A stretch of DNA of 64,000 nucleotides from Symbiodinium kawagutii (GCA_009767595.1 VSDK01011118.1:744834-808833), one strand, 5' to 3'; shown: positions 32,948 through 44,316, counted from the first letter of the stretch. Numbers and translations are program-made. The notes: generated by a model not told the origin, from the sequence alone.

Positions 32948-33315
32948 CTGGTTGACGGTTTCAACCCCAGTGAAAAAAGGTTACAATAGTCAACCAACCA
33001 TTCATTAACATTGTGAAACAGAAACATTTCAATCAGCCCACTAACTCGTAGTTGTTTGACATGTTTTTCTTTATACCCCCCTACTATCAACCATGATTAG
33101 CCATTGGTAACCATGAACAACCCATGGAAAACTGGTTGGTGGTTGAACCACCCCTGTGAAAAATATCAGTCAGCAAACAATCTGGCGATGATTACTAGTG
33201 AGGGTAAGGCATGTCAATGAAACCACCGTAGTTGTTCAACCATGTTTAACCACTATTGTTGCTTATTATCCCCTATTGTTACCCATCATCAACCATGGTT
33301 AAAACCACCAACTAG
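32948..33315. mobile_element. Two family B elements in tandem
   Basis: First copy 32948 to about 33052 (CTGGTTGACGGTTTCAACCC.., degenerate right end). Second copy 33132-33315 (CTGGTTGGTGGTTGAACCAC.. to TTAAAACCACCAACTAG). Confidence 0.5.
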
Positions 33316-33921
33316 CCGTTGTTTTACCTCTCTCTCTCTCTCTCTCTATCGCCATCTGGGTGCAGGGCTGAAGGCGACCTGGTGGCCCAGCCATCTCAAC
33401 CAGCCAGCTCTTCGGCTAGCAGCTTCATTTGGCATTGTTGTTGATTTTTTCCATTGCTTAATTTGACCATTGTTGTTGATTAAGCCATTATTAACCATTA
33501 TTAACCATGAACAACCAATGGAAAAAAGCATGCAAAAAAACATGCTTTCAACAGAGACAGCACTCGAAACTGACGCGGGGCACCTCAGCCCTCTCTTTTC
33601 CACCGCTGCTTTCAATTTCCAGCAGCCTGGGGCAACCGAACTACAGCAAGCTCTACATGTCTGCCGCGTTGTGCTGAAAAAATTGGGAAAAAACAGGACA
33701 TCCATCCCATCATTGCTTGGTCAATGGGTGATATCCCTTGCAAGTTGGCTCAACCTGGTCCAACTACCTATGTCAACTCCCGCATTTCTGGGCACGTCAC
33801 AGTTCTTGTTGTTCAAGGCCGGCGCTACTTCAACAAATCATCCAAGTCCAGGCTATCCTGCTACAGTCGGTCAATGGTTGCCCGATCAACCTCCGATCAC
33901 AACCGAGCAACCGCAATATGG

Positions 33922-34019
33922 CAGTGGGTCAGGCAGTTAACCAACCAACTAATGGGGGATAATGACCACCAAAACTATAGGGAAACAATGGCCAATGATA
34001 GGGGAACCACAGCCATATC
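33922..34019. mobile_element. Family C element lacking its right end
   Basis: AGTGGGTCAGGCAGTTAACC, then CAACTAATGGGGGATAATGA, CAAAACTATAGGGAAACAAT and GATAGGGGAACCACAGCCAT. The GTACGGGGT..TGACCC right part of copy 25646-25775 is missing. Confidence 0.65.
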
Positions 34020-34231
34020 AATCAAAACAATCGTAGTCAACCACTGCTGCTAAGGTAGAGTCCGCAGAAGCAAGTGATTCAATGAAGCAAGGGCTCCAAA
34101 CAAAGATGATGAATCAATGAGCAATGGATGCCCAATCAAGTGTCTTTTTTGACAAAAGTAGGCCTGCCTCTGTAGGATCTGCATCCCTAAGGGTGCATGT
34201 TGATGGCAGGCTTGGTTGATCAACCGCAAAC

Positions 34232-34256
34232 CTATCGAGGTTGGCGAGGTCGTAAT
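34232..34256 (-). CDS. FKBP-like gene, small exon (DYDLANLD)
   Basis: Minus: GGCAAAG|AT, seven codons, GATAG|GTTTGC. With the G of the preceding exon it reads DYDLANLD. The opposite strand reads KPIEVGEVVIFAIQ, rejected as a shadow. Confidence 0.4.
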
Positions 34257-37200
34257 CTTTGCCATTCAAGCCCCGCGACTTCGGTTAACCTTGACCACTG
34301 CCATCAGTGGCGCAGTGGGCTCTGCTTCAGGGCTTGCCAACCATCACCAAGGCCTAACCACAATTGGATTCCCAGCACCACTAGGAACATCAGCTGGGGG
34401 CAGCCAGCTAAGCCAAGCCGGGATTGGATGAGGCCACTGCACGATGGGCTTCCGGGCTGCGAAAAGTCTTCCAGCACGTCTTCCACTTCTAGGACCCGGA
34501 TCCTTACATGGCCATTCGGGCTCAGAGTTGGACTGGTTGGTGGTTGAACCACCCCTATGAACAATGTAGTCAATGATCATGAATTGACCTGGGTAGGTTT
34601 CCAGCGAAGAATCATGAGGGTGTTTCATGGGATGATAAGGATTTATGAATCATGGGTTATACATGGGCCTATAATAGTTTTACATGGGTTTTTGATAGTT
34701 TCACAAGGGTTTATAACGATTTATGGGTGATATATCAGGGGTATGTTATGTGTAGTTTATATCAAGTGAAATATAGGGGGTCCTAAGTAAATGGTATAGA
34801 TCATTGCAAACCCAAATAAATATACAATATATATTACAAATCAATGGTACGTGGGGGTAAAATGATTCATATGTATCCCTTATTTTGAAGGCGTATACCG
34901 TATAACCAGTAATCAAAAACCGTTAGCAATTGGGGTATAATAGCCAACAATGATATAAAGGATGGGTGTTTCTCTTTTGTGTTTGGGCCTAGAATCAACT
35001 GGCTCGATCACGTCCACTATGACTGAGGATGATTTGCGGGTCCCCTCTTTTGAGAAACAATCATGAGTAAGAAATGTAGCTGAAAAACGATGAGTCAGTA
35101 GATAATAGTCATGCAAATGCAAACAATAACGTACCCGGCAAAGCTGCAATAATGAATGCCTTTGCATGAGCCATGCATCACCCTCGAGAAAGATTGATTC
35201 GCCATTCGAGGTTGGGTCCTCGCATGACATCAAAGGTGGTTGTGCAGACCCGAACTGCAATGCCTTGTGAAGGGCCTGATGCAAACGAGTCAAATACAAA
35301 CAAACTTTCTGAATGCCTTCTTCCGGTGCCGGAGGGCTGAACTGTAACTCAGCAGAAATTCTTCAGAATGCCCAACCCCTCCTATCCCATAGCTATGCTC
35401 AACCATGGTTCTCATGGGATACCTGAAGTCGGTATTCTCCAAAAATATCATTCAGGTTTTGTCCTCAACATTTCCAAATTCAAGTTTTTTTTTGAGGGAC
35501 TTGGACAACTGTGGGCGCCACAGGAGTACCCAATCGGAGCAACAGCAGCCAGCGAGAACAAAAAGAAATAAGAACACACACACAAACGCAGCCGAAACAA
35601 GAAACTTAAACTAGCAAACAAAAAGGAGAAGAAGAAAACGCAAAAGACGAAAGAAAAAGAAGAAGAAGAAGAAGAAGAAGAAGAAGAAAAAAGAAGAAGA
35701 CGAACGAAGAAGAGGAAAACCATGACCAATGAGCACAGCAACAGTAAGCAGAGGGAAACAGCCTCCCCCGTGTCCAATCTCCCTTTGCTTCAGCAGCTGC
35801 CACGCCGAGAAGCAGTTCGACCTTAGCCACAGGGATGAAAAAGGTTAAGTGCTACGTCGCCGTGAAAACCTTGTACACCTGGTGCACCATCATAACCATT
35901 GTATTGTATTCCGTGTCTTGTTCGCCGCAGAAAAATGATGAATAACCAGTGCTGGATATAGTCCCTATCATGAATCATTATTGATAGTTAGTGTTGACGC
36001 ACAACCATGCCATTGGAAACCCACATGATTTGAAGGGCATGTGGGGTACCATCATTGATGCCAACTTTCCTAAGATTTGGCCGATCGCAATTCTGATATG
36101 GTCCCAGGGTGGCTACAGTATGGGGCTGTTATTTTGACAGTGTGATGGACCAATATCAAATCAATGATTGGGCAATGTGGCAGCGAAAGCCATCCTGCGC
36201 ATGATGAAGTTCAGTCTGGTTTGAACGTCCGCGCGTATCCTAACAAGGTAAGAAAGTTTGGGCCATGAATGCTCACATGGACTCAGGTCCGAATCCAAAG
36301 GAATAATTCAAAAAGATCAAAATAACTTGGCGTGACTGATGGCCCTACCCCCTTCATCGAATGTACTACCCCCCCTGGTCTCTGCTATGCTATCAAAACA
36401 TTACCCAAATGCTCCATGTATGGCTGTAGCTGCCATACATGGAGCATCTGGATGAGGCAATGTTTCATACGTGAACCGACTGCGAAAACGCAAGAAACTC
36501 CACGGTTTGACCAACATTTCCATCACGCTTTCTTGTCCTGCAAAACTACTGCCCGAAGGTATCTATAGGGATAGCTCCCTCCCACCCACCAGCCATCTAA
36601 GCCCCAACCCCCGGTGGGTATCTGCAAAAGCTGGTCTTCATGGTCCCAGGTGATCGATGATGCCGTCAATCCATGTCGAGCCATGAACAGCCGCCAGGGT
36701 CGCCTCCCAAGTAGAGCAGTAGTCGTCGGGCGCAAGGCCTTCGGGGTTGAAGTCCAGGACCTCCGCGGGGTGCAGGGGAGATCAGGGATATCCCTAGGAT
36801 CACTGGGAGTATCCACCATGGATCCCATGGATCACGAGGATGAACCACCATGGATCACTAGATGAACCACGAAATCAACCAGTCAAATGCAGTCACCAGA
36901 ACTCATTGGTTCTCATCATTGGTCACGATGGTAAGCGCACGAAAAAATATCAACCATTAAGCCACCATCATTAACCAACCATTCATCCAACCATTTACCC
37001 AACATTACCCAACCACCAACCCACTCCCCAAGCCACGCCGCACCAAACACAGCAGCCCCGCATGCGTGGTCCCCGCGCGCGCCTTTCGTGAGAGCGTGAA
37101 GCGCGCCTTTTCGCCGATCTCCAACTGCTGGACCACCGCCTGGGGGACGACGTGTTTCGAGCTGAGAGCCAGGGGTGAACTCGCGGATGGTGCTATAGCT

Positions 37201-39815
37201 ACGGGTGAGTAGCTACGGGTGAGTAGCTAGGGGTGATGAATAGCTAGGGGTGATGAATAGCTAGAATTACCAATGAACAAAAAAATGAACAAACAAGTTG
37301 TTGACTAGCCTAGTTTCTGGCTATAGCTACTGGTCCGCCTTTGCTGTTTTTGTGCACAGCATACTTCAAAACTCTAGTTGTTCGTAATTACTTTCTACTA
37401 GCAAGGTTTTGAAAAACACTCAGTATTAGTTTCCAATTGCTTGCTCGTACTTCGTCGAGCATGCTCATGAGTGTTCATGAACAATGCTGGAAGTACAGTA
37501 GTACGTAGTTGATTGGCAATGGAGCTGTAGTTCATTGACAATGTTACAACGGAGTTCAAGCCAATAGTGGTAATGCAAATAAGTGGAGTTAGGCATGACG
37601 TGATTATTCACAATGCCGAGGGAACTCATAATGCGACTAACTCGTCGTTGGAAATTGGTGCCTACTACAATATATTTCTAGAAGTTGGCAATTTGCAAAC
37701 AAATACCAGAGCCTGTCATTGTATAGTGGTCACTAGTAGCTAATGATAGTCATGGTGATACAGCGATACTGACCTATACTAGCTACTCATAACTGGTAGT
37801 GACAATACAATACCTATAGTAATACCGGTTGCTCATGGGTCTTACTTTGCTACACGAATGGCTATGCTTAAATGTTGGAGACTCACAATTCTGGCCAATA
37901 ATGGTTGATCACGGGACACAGAATAATAGCTAATCATGTCCCTGAAAATAACAACTTTATCATTGTTGATAATGCTGATTTGCTCGTTGGTGTGCAAGAC
38001 CAGAAAATGATTTTTGATGGGTGCTGGTATCGATTGGATCTGGTTGATAATCATTAATTTCGAGTCGCTGGAAGAACATGCTGAATTTGATATTGGCGCC
38101 ATGCCCCCCATTTTCACATGTAAACTAACAATCGGTTGAGGAATAACAGTTTTTGCGGTCTAGTTTCATGCATCTAATTTGGCGCGGGAATTTGTTCATT
38201 GCTACAAGTTTGAGGACGTCCTTCCAAGGCGAAGCAGTTTCAGACCAAGGGGAAGCAGTTTCAGACATAGTGCGTTGGTATCCACTGGTCACCTTGCTCT
38301 GGACGACACATGGTGGGTCAGTTGTTCGGGTATCATGGCTGCTGTTTCTTCCAGGCTCTCCTGGAAACCGCAGGGCCCTACCAGGTATCCCTTCCGGAAA
38401 CTGATCTTGCAACCACTGGGTCTAAAGCTGTTAGTTCCCAGGAGTTCAATGGATAGCAGTGCTTCAATGGTTGGAAAAACAGTCGCCAGAAACAGCCCTC
38501 CTCACCAGGTAAGCAACCAACCCCCCAACCAACCAACAAACCAGGCGACCCAACAAGCAAACAGGTGTGGTACGAATTCAATATGGGAGTTATTGTTGGT
38601 ATTGACGATCACGAGACCATCACTCACAGTTCGAAACCAGTTAACAACCGATTAGCAATTGGTACAATACCAACTGTCACCAACCAACATCAACCAACAA
38701 TGAATCTGACTTTACATCAACCAACATCAACCATCACTACCAATTTGGCAGTTTAACAACCAATTGTCATCAACAACAGATCAACCAACAATGCATCCAA
38801 CGCATCTGTTTCTTTGCCTCTGGGTGTTCCGGCAGTCCAGACCGGAGAGCACTGAGGATCGCCCAAGGCCAAAACGACTTGGAAGTCTTCGTGCTCCGGA
38901 TACGACTGGCGGATCGCCCGAGTGGCGGTCCAATTCCCATGGTTTCTAGGGGTTAGTTGGGCGACCCTATAGGGCCTACCTCACCACGGTGATAAGCCCA
39001 GCTGCACATCCAAGTGATCCAGCCTCAAGTACAGTCTCACCAGGCATTTGGAGCAGTAGGGATAATAAAGAAACGACACCGGGGACTGACAGGATCATTA
39101 ACCTGTGGCTGGCAGGACTCAAAAAAACCAGTGATTATTTTTTTCACTTGAGGTGTAGGTTTTGTCTGTTATTTTGTCAGTGAATCATGACCCTTTGCTC
39201 AGCACTCTTGCGTGATTGGAACGACACCCTCTTGCATGACCAACTTGTCTTGCAACACACTCCTATTGACATTATCTTGCAAACAACGCTGGCCATGTAC
39301 TTGTCTTAAGATGTGTGCTTACCGTGGCTATGCATACTTACCCTACCACGAAGGCAATTGACCATCTCCCAAGCCAAGTAGAGGTGGATTGAGGTAAAAG
39401 CCCAGCTAGGCTGCAATTCCCAACAGTTGAGAAGCACCACGAGCTCCCAGGACGCCAACAAGAGATGACTGAGATGACCTTCTTTTCCTCATTTGCTTCA
39501 ATTTTGAGGTACACCAGGTGTCGCTTCTTCGACTTGGCCTGGCAGTCTCCAAGGGATCGAGGAAAGTTGTGATTGCGCTCATGTGAACCTGGTAACTTCA
39601 ACAATAAGAAAGCGGATGGGATACTAACCATCTAACAATGAGGGCACCATGGGATTGAAATAGCAACAATCAAATCATGCATTAACAATGCAGCTGCTGA
39701 CGGGGCAACAATTAAATCCAATTAATTAACAATGACGACGTACAATAACCAACACATCAATCAGCAAATGTTCTTAAAACATGTCAACTTCTTAACATCG
39801 AAACATAGACGTATG

Positions 39816-39849
<34 letters not shown>

Positions 39850-41881
39850 TTTTTTCTAGATAGTCAACTCATCAACATACCAACATACAAATCACCCCCT
39901 TGTCTTTAAGTCAGATGCCAGGTTGACGTGGTCACCCGTCGGCCCCCTGAAGTTTTTTTCCGTCGCAGCTGTGCCTCGAGGTAAGCCGCTTTGGCCGCCC
40001 AGCCCTGGTGACCCGGCTGAAGGGTCTTGTCCTTCTTGACGTCTCCTGGCGCGACTCACAACGGTGGGTTTCTTCACATGGGGTGGATAAATTGATATAG
40101 TGGTTCATAATGGGTAATCAATCAGTGGTGAACCAATGGTTAGTGGTTAATAGTAACAACAAACCCATTGGTTCATAATTGGTAAACTAATCTACAATTG
40201 TCGGTTTATTATCAGTATAGTTGGACTATTGATGGTTCATTTATATGGTCGGTTTTCTGAACTCAGTGGTACGAGTAGAAGACTGAAAATGCTTCGTTCA
40301 TTGGTTAAACAAGGTGTTTAATATGGGATGATAACTGGTGGTAGCCCAATTTGGAGAAACACCCACTGGGTCTGGCTGTGGGGACAACCCTTCGTTTAAA
40401 CAACACTCATCTGGACATTTCCTTTCTTTGAATATGATCTTTTGAAAATAGCCTGGGCCTGGGGATTCAAAATGATCCAAGCAATTTGGAAGAAAACTCT
40501 TGCATGATCGGGAGGCAGCATCTCCTGAGGATCTCCAAGTTACTTGGCCTGGGAAACCATGACCCAACAGGGCGCCAGCCCCGCCAGGCCGCCAGTCCTT
40601 CTACCAGGGTGGGTCGTACCACATCCTGGCGGCTGCGACCTGGGAACCTGCTGAGCATAGACATCTCTGCTGGGTCGCCCCATCCATCATCCACAGTGCA
40701 CCCGTAAGCTAAGCTAAGATCACCAATGTACCCTCTGGTAGTCCCTAACCTGGCAATGGAACATCCACCGTGGCTATGGGTGCTTTGCCAGGGTTTCACC
40801 CGAAAATATGGTTAAAATCCATTGCCAGGTTAGTTTACTGGAGGGTGCCATACCCATAAGGCAAGCTAAGATCATACTATGCCCCAAATCATCCAAACTT
40901 GGCTAAGATCACCAATCATACCCTTACACTTGGCCAAGCAAAAATTTTGATCAATCTCAGTCGCACATCATTCCTGACATCCAATGCCGTGGGAATCATC
41001 AACTAGTGATGTACTGAACTCGGATGAACGAAGTTGGCACCCACCGCACGTGCTGCATCTTCCGTCACATGGATTGCCGGATACGCACCTTCTTGGGTTT
41101 CTTTGGCTTTGGCGGTTCCTCCTGTTGCGGGAGCATGGGAGTCTATGGCAATTGGCGCACCATTTTTGCAAGTTTCCCTTTTTGGTGGGGCCCATGGATA
41201 TGAATGAATGTCACCCCATGGTCACTACCAATTTTCGACCCATTAATTCTCTCTCCAGCACCATCTCCCAGGTCCCTCGACGAATTATTCTGTAGTTTGA
41301 TTTGCTGTGGCCAACTGATGGTATTTATCCTCCCACTAAGCATCAATGCGGTATTGATGGCAGGTAAACCTTCCACTGTCATGGAGAGGATACCATTGCT
41401 TCTTTGGATGTTCGGTGTCAAAGATGCGACTCACATCAACGCTAATTTGGTCATTTGGTTTGGGCCAGGTAATCAGTAAACCTGCTGACAGGCATACTGT
41501 TTACTTGTAGGTTGATCTGTCCTCACACCAACATGCATCAAATCAGGTCCTGGAATTCGAGCCAGGGAAATAATGGTCATACTGATAAACCACCATCACT
41601 CCAAGTGACTTACAATGATTTACCATCAGCTATAGGGGGTTATGAACAGGTGGATCTGACCTTTGCATCAACACATATCAACAAGACACGAACAACTCCT
41701 GGGGGCAAGGCATACCGTTCCAGTGGGTGTTCTCCTACGGGTTGCGGCAGCATGTGGGTCCATGGAATCCATTGGAATCCTGCCCGCCTTTTTGATCATG
41801 GTGGGTGGCTTGGATGCCTTGGTCGATATCTCATCTTCCTGGCAGGGCTTGCCACGGGGTGTGAGACGCTGGAGGGCCCTA
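34232..41881 (-). CDS. FKBP-like peptidyl-prolyl isomerase-domain gene, ten exons seen
   Basis: Right to left, exons at 41716-41881, 41089-41142, 40598-40625, 39936-40045, 39479-39538, 38843-38905, 37083-37139, about 36646-36760, 34453-34502 and 34232-34256 join in phase. A basic, proline-rich leader (..TPMLPQQEEPPKPKKPKK) leads into GDVKKDKTLQPGHQGW..AAYLEAQLR, HLVYLKIEANEE, FQVVLALGD..P and AVVQQLEIGEKARFTLS, and later IRVLEVEDVLEDF. This resembles the order of an FKBP fold: start '(V)KK.L..G.GW', an 'A.V.V.L.G' strand, 'F.(L)G....P.A....M..GEKA.FT(I)', and a last '(R)V.(V)L.(V)ED' strand. Such domains catalyse prolyl isomerisation or act as inactive chaperone-binding modules; the usual active-site aromatic set cannot be checked here. 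Fit is by eye and the domain is divergent. Confidence 0.55.
34453..34502 (-). CDS. FKBP-like gene exon (IRVLEVEDVLEDF)
   Basis: Minus: CATGTAAG|G, 16 codons IRVLEVEDVLEDFSQP plus 1 nt, donor CCCG|GAAGC (GA type). Reads like the final strand of an FKBP domain followed by an acidic tail. Confidence 0.5.
34960..35064. mobile_element. Family A element
   Basis: GATGGGTGTTTCTCTTTTGT at the left, TCCCCTCTTTTGAGAAACAA at the right, core GAGGATGATTTGCGGG. Confidence 0.55.
35065..36645. other. Long intron-like stretch
   Basis: Contains the (GAA)n run at 35653-35703 and AT-rich unique sequence. GGCTGTAGCTGCCATACATGGAGC near 36420-36450 overlaps GCTCCATGTATGGCTG, a short hairpin. No supported exon. Confidence 0.5.
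35653..35703. repeat. (GAA)n microsatellite
   Basis: GAAGAAGAAG run with flanking A/G-rich sequence. Ser/Phe-rich minus frames over it are artefacts. Confidence 0.95.
36646..36760 (-). CDS. Exon after the FKBP-like core (VLDFNPEGLAPDDY..)
   Basis: Minus: CGCGGAG|GTCCTG, then VLDFNPEGLAPDDYCSTWEA and AAVHGSTWIDGIIDHLG up to a TGA in intron. The donor is uncertain (CTGG|GACC, GA type, is the likeliest). Phase 0 start fits the exon at 37083-37139. Two other minus frames are open but stop or lack borders. Confidence 0.5.
37083..37139 (-). CDS. FKBP-like core exon (IGEKARFTLS)
   Basis: Minus: GTCCCCCAG|GCGGTG, 19 codons AVVQQLEIGEKARFTLSRK, donor CGAAAG|GCGCGC (GC type). 'A....L..GEKA.FT(I/L)' is the helix-strand hallmark of FKBP domains. 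An acceptor farther upstream at CTCTCAG would add seven codons. Confidence 0.65.
37195..37266. repeat. Short tandem duplications
   Basis: CTACGGGTGAGTAG occurs twice and CTAGGGGTGATGAATAG occurs twice in direct succession. Confidence 0.8.
38843..38905 (-). CDS. FKBP-like gene exon (FQVVLALGD)
   Basis: Minus: ATCCGCCAG|TCGTAT, 21 codons (SYPEHEDFQVVLALGD, PQCSP), donor TCTCCG|GTCTGG, phase 0. An upstream acceptor (CTAG|A at 38945) would extend it by 13 codons. The plus strand reading (LRIAQGQNDLEVFVLRIRL) is a shadow. Confidence 0.6.
39479..39538 (-). CDS. FKBP-like gene exon (HLVYLKIEANEE)
   Basis: Minus: CTGCCAG|GCCAAG, exactly 20 codons AKSKKRHLVYLKIEANEEKK, donor AAGAAG|GTCATC. Clean AG|G and G|GT borders. 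Confidence 0.65.
39936..40045 (-). CDS. FKBP-like gene exon (VKKDKTLQPGHQGW)
   Basis: Minus: GCGCCAG|GA, 36 codons, donor CGACGG|GTGACC. Reads GDVKKDKTLQPGHQGWAAKA then AYLEAQLRRKK, like the first strands of an FKBP domain ('KK.L..G.GW..P.....V.V.L'). Confidence 0.6.
40243..40367. mobile_element. Family A element
   Basis: ATATGGTCGGTTTTCTGAAC at the left, CCCAATTTGGAGAAACACCC at the right. Inner part diverged. Confidence 0.45.
40598..40625 (-). CDS. FKBP-like gene, 28-bp micro-exon
   Basis: Minus: CCGCCAG|GATGTG, nine codons DVVRPTLVE plus G, donor GAAG|GACTGG (GA type). Phase joins PKKPKK before and GDVKKDK after. A longer alternative starting at 40666 (MSMLSRFPGRSRQ..) is also open. Confidence 0.45.
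40727..40855. repeat. Foldback sequence
   Basis: GTACCCTCTGGTAGTCCCTAACCTGGCAATGG is mirrored by CCATTGCCAGGTTAGTTTACTGGAGGGTGC, with AAGCTAAGATCA direct repeats flanking it. Possibly a relative of family D. Confidence 0.55.
41089..41142 (-). CDS. Lys/Pro-rich exon before the FKBP-like domain
   Basis: Minus: GCCATAG|ACTCCC, exactly 18 codons TPMLPQQEEPPKPKKPKK, donor AAGAAG|GTGCGT. A basic, disordered linker; phase 0 with both neighbours. Confidence 0.65.
41716..41881 (-). CDS. Basic exon of the FKBP-like gene (55 codons)
   Basis: Minus: GGGTTGCAG|T, 55 codons, donor GGAACG|GTATGCC. It reads RALQRLTPRGKPCQEDEIST, KASKPPTMIKKAGRIP and ends ..RRRTPTGT. Lys/Arg/Pro-rich, likely disordered. Strong donor; phase 0 to the next exon. 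Confidence 0.65.
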
Positions 41882-42360
41882 CTGCAACCCCGAACACGGT
41901 GCAAACCTACACCAAACGGAACAGAATTTGTCAGTCGATATCGGAGTGTCAACCAAGAATGTTGCTTCATCCGCGACAAAAGCAACTTCAAGTATCACAC
42001 TTGATTTGATTGACATTCAGTTGAGCGCTGCTCTGGCTATGATCCATCCCACCAGCCCCCTACCGGTAGCCCACGTGGCATCAGTTGGTCGGACTAAACC
42101 GCTGATGCTTCTCCCAGACAGTTAATGACTATACATCATCTCATCTCAACCAAGGTTTGTCAACCACTGATGCAGTCAATAACCATCATGTAGCGAATTT
42201 ACGCAGTCAAAAACCATCAACATAGCATACAACTGATGCAGTTGCTACTAACCAACCATAATGATATAGGGTTGTTGCTGGCTACTAGCCATATAGTTTT
42301 GTGATATTTGATGCTTGGTATAGCCATCATATAGGTTGTGAAAGGTAACTAGCCATACAC

Positions 42361-42460
42361 GTCGCGCATTGCAGCGGTCGACTGATGTCTCAAGCACGGC
42401 ATCTTCCGCCTCCACCACGCCCTCGCGTCGTTCAGCCACTAGCACGGCGCCATCTTCCAC
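42361..42460 (-). CDS. Internal exon (33 codons), acidic, unrecognised
   Basis: Minus: GTGCCCAG|GTGGAA, 33 codons VEDGAVLVAERREGVVEAED.. to ..SVDRCNAR, donor GCGCGAC|GTGTATGG. Very protein-like with a clean acceptor. Upstream of the FKBP-like chain, possibly its 5' part, but the phase to 41881 needs another exon. Confidence 0.6.
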
Positions 42461-43148
42461 CTGGGCACGGGGTAAGCGCCAAGCACTTTGGGTCACTGTG
42501 AAGCGTTGAGAAATCATGTTCAACTGGACATCAACTACCCATTAACCGTCATTAACCACCATTAACCACCATTAGCCACCATGATCACAATAGTCATAGT
42601 GATGAAATGTCGTCTCAACTCAAGTATCGTTGAATTTGGCTGTTTCCGAGGTATTGGTGCAAGCCGGTTCTGGCATCAATCAAGAACTGTCATTTGGTGA
42701 ACAAGCACTCCTGGGGCAGCTCCTGGCCTGGCTTCCCCTATAAAGGGCCTTTAAAGGGTACCCCTAGCCAACGCGGCAAGACGGTCAGGAGGGTCAAGCA
42801 TGCAAAACAAACTAATAATCAAGAAGACCAAAGCAAACAATAGGTATTCAATAAGAACAAAAGAACAACAACAGCGACGACAACAGCAGCAACCAACCAC
42901 AACAACAACAGGAACTAACCACAACAACAGCAGCACCCACCACAACAACAACAACAAAAGGAAGCAACAGAAACACCGACCACACCGATGCCAATGCTGA
43001 CCACCACATTCCAAGGCGCATTGTTTGGTTCCCCTGTGAGCGGCTTGATATCATCCAGCTCACGACCTCGCAGCGACTGCGATGCCAATGGCTGAGGATC
43101 GCGCCACCGTGTGGCTACTTGTTGTGATAGCCCCTAAGCTACGAGCCG

Positions 43149-43267
43149 ATATAGTGGTTTCTTAAAATAGGGGACCCCAAAAAATGGTCGGTTTATTGTG
43201 GTTTATTACTATAAATGACTAGTAATGGATGATTTAGGGGTACCCCTATTTTGAGAAACACCCATAT
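43149..43267. mobile_element. Family A element, best copy 3
   Basis: ATATAGTGGTTTCTTAAAAT at the left, TATTTTGAGAAACACCCATAT at the right, inner GGGGACCCC and GGGGTACCCC, core ATTACTATAAATGACTAGTA and GGATGATTT. Nearly identical in layout to 25536-25645 and 56248-56356. Confidence 0.8.
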
Positions 43268-43839
43268 GAACCGTTAACTCTGCATGTCCAAGGCAAATAC
43301 TGAGTATCAAAGGCTTCAGTTCTGGTTGGTGGGGGAGAATTTGAAAAATGGCAAGTGCTTCTTGGACAGCTGGTGATAATGACAGACCCTGGCGTGTGAA
43401 GAAATGTTTGCACACATATTTGAAAATAATATACGCATGAAATGTGTCAGTATATTCAAGCAAGGGAGCTCATTTTAGGGTTCAAAGGGCTTCCCCAAAT
43501 TCAAGGAATGTCTCCATAGTGTTTGCATTCGCAATTGACCATAAAATTCCTTATGACTTATGTCTGCCGCTTGATATCCCTTACAGCTAACCAGCAGCGA
43601 CCACCATGGACCATCATCAGCTTTCATGGAAACCATCAAAAACTAGATGCCAACACCCTTGAATAAAAGGTAACTCTGCCTGGTAGATGTTTGATTCGTC
43701 TTTTTTGTTTCTTGGTTCGTCTTTTTTGTTGAATCTCGATTTTGTGATTGTTTTGTTGGGTCACATGTTGTTTTGTTGTTGTTGTTGTTTTTTGAAATAT
43801 GCATACGATCATTCTCTGGCTAGCTGATGTCTTCACTCT

Positions 43840-44010
43840 ACCAACCATCCAACCATCACCAACCATCATTTACCCTGCATTAAACTATGCCAACCATCCA
43901 TGAATCAAAGGTAAACTCTACCAACCATCCAACCATCATCTACCAACCATCCAACCATCCAACCATAACCAACCATAACCAACCATCCAACCATACCACA
44001 TACATTCATT
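43840..44010. repeat. CCAACCAT short tandem/dispersed repeat
   Basis: More than a dozen CCAACCAT(C) units, in part tandem, interspersed with CTACC. Confidence 0.85.
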
Positions 44011-44099
44011 TCCCATCCATCAAGCTCTACCACCCATCATTTTACCAAGGGCATCCAAGGCCCAAGGGCCAAGGCCCAAGGGCCATCGCCATCGCGCCG

Positions 44100-44155
44100 T
44101 GGCGTGGCCTTCACAGGTGAGTTTGATCTGCTTGGGCGGAACCCGGATGCTGTAC
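44100..44155 (-). CDS. Candidate exon, frame uncertain
   Basis: Minus: ATCCGCAG|GTACAGC. One frame reads YSIRVPPKQIKLTCEGHATA; phase 0 reads VQHPGSAQADQTHL and then a stop. Donor unclear. A perfect plus-strand CAG|GTGAGT lies at 44114-44122 but has no convincing plus exon. Confidence 0.3.
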
Positions 44156-44201
44156 CTGCGGATGCTGGGAAGCCGAGGTGATCACATGGGACGATCTAAG
44201 A

Positions 44202-44316
44202 TGGACCTACCCTTCCAGTCACCGATGTAGACCTATACCGTAGGTAACCAGGGAACCTCAAGGGATGGATGGTTACCTATGATAAAGGTGCCTGGAAGCC
44301 TGGAAGGGTATGGAAT
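44202..44316. mobile_element. Foldback element, family D copy 2
   Basis: GACCTACCCTTCCAGTCACC at the left, GCCTGGAAGGGTATGG at the right, inner GTAGGTAACCAGGGAACC.. / GGTTACCTATGATAAAGGT. Same architecture as 9990-10091. Confidence 0.6.

Larger units (their letters stand above)
42461..44099. other. Stretch without supported exons
   Basis: Contains CAA/CAG-rich sequence at about 42860-42960, the family A element at 43149-43267 and CCAACCAT-type repeats at about 43840-44010. Confidence 0.5.

Noticed and set aside
33470-33710. Plus frame with QQPGATELQQALHVCRVVLK
   Set aside because: Protein-like in part, but no matching plus-strand neighbours and no clean acceptor/donor pair; strand opposite to all supported exons.
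34216-34263. Plus-strand reading KPIEVGEVVIFAIQ, resembling the SEC11-type signal peptidase 'PI.VGDIVVF' segment
   Set aside because: The minus strand of the same bases reads DYDLANLD with fitting borders and phase for the FKBP-like chain. No SGSMEP or IPIVHR exon was found on plus nearby. Treated as a shadow.
44114-44122. Perfect plus-strand splice donor CAG|GTGAGT
   Set aside because: No coding-like plus exon precedes it with a matching acceptor; the same bases lie within a minus-strand candidate exon.
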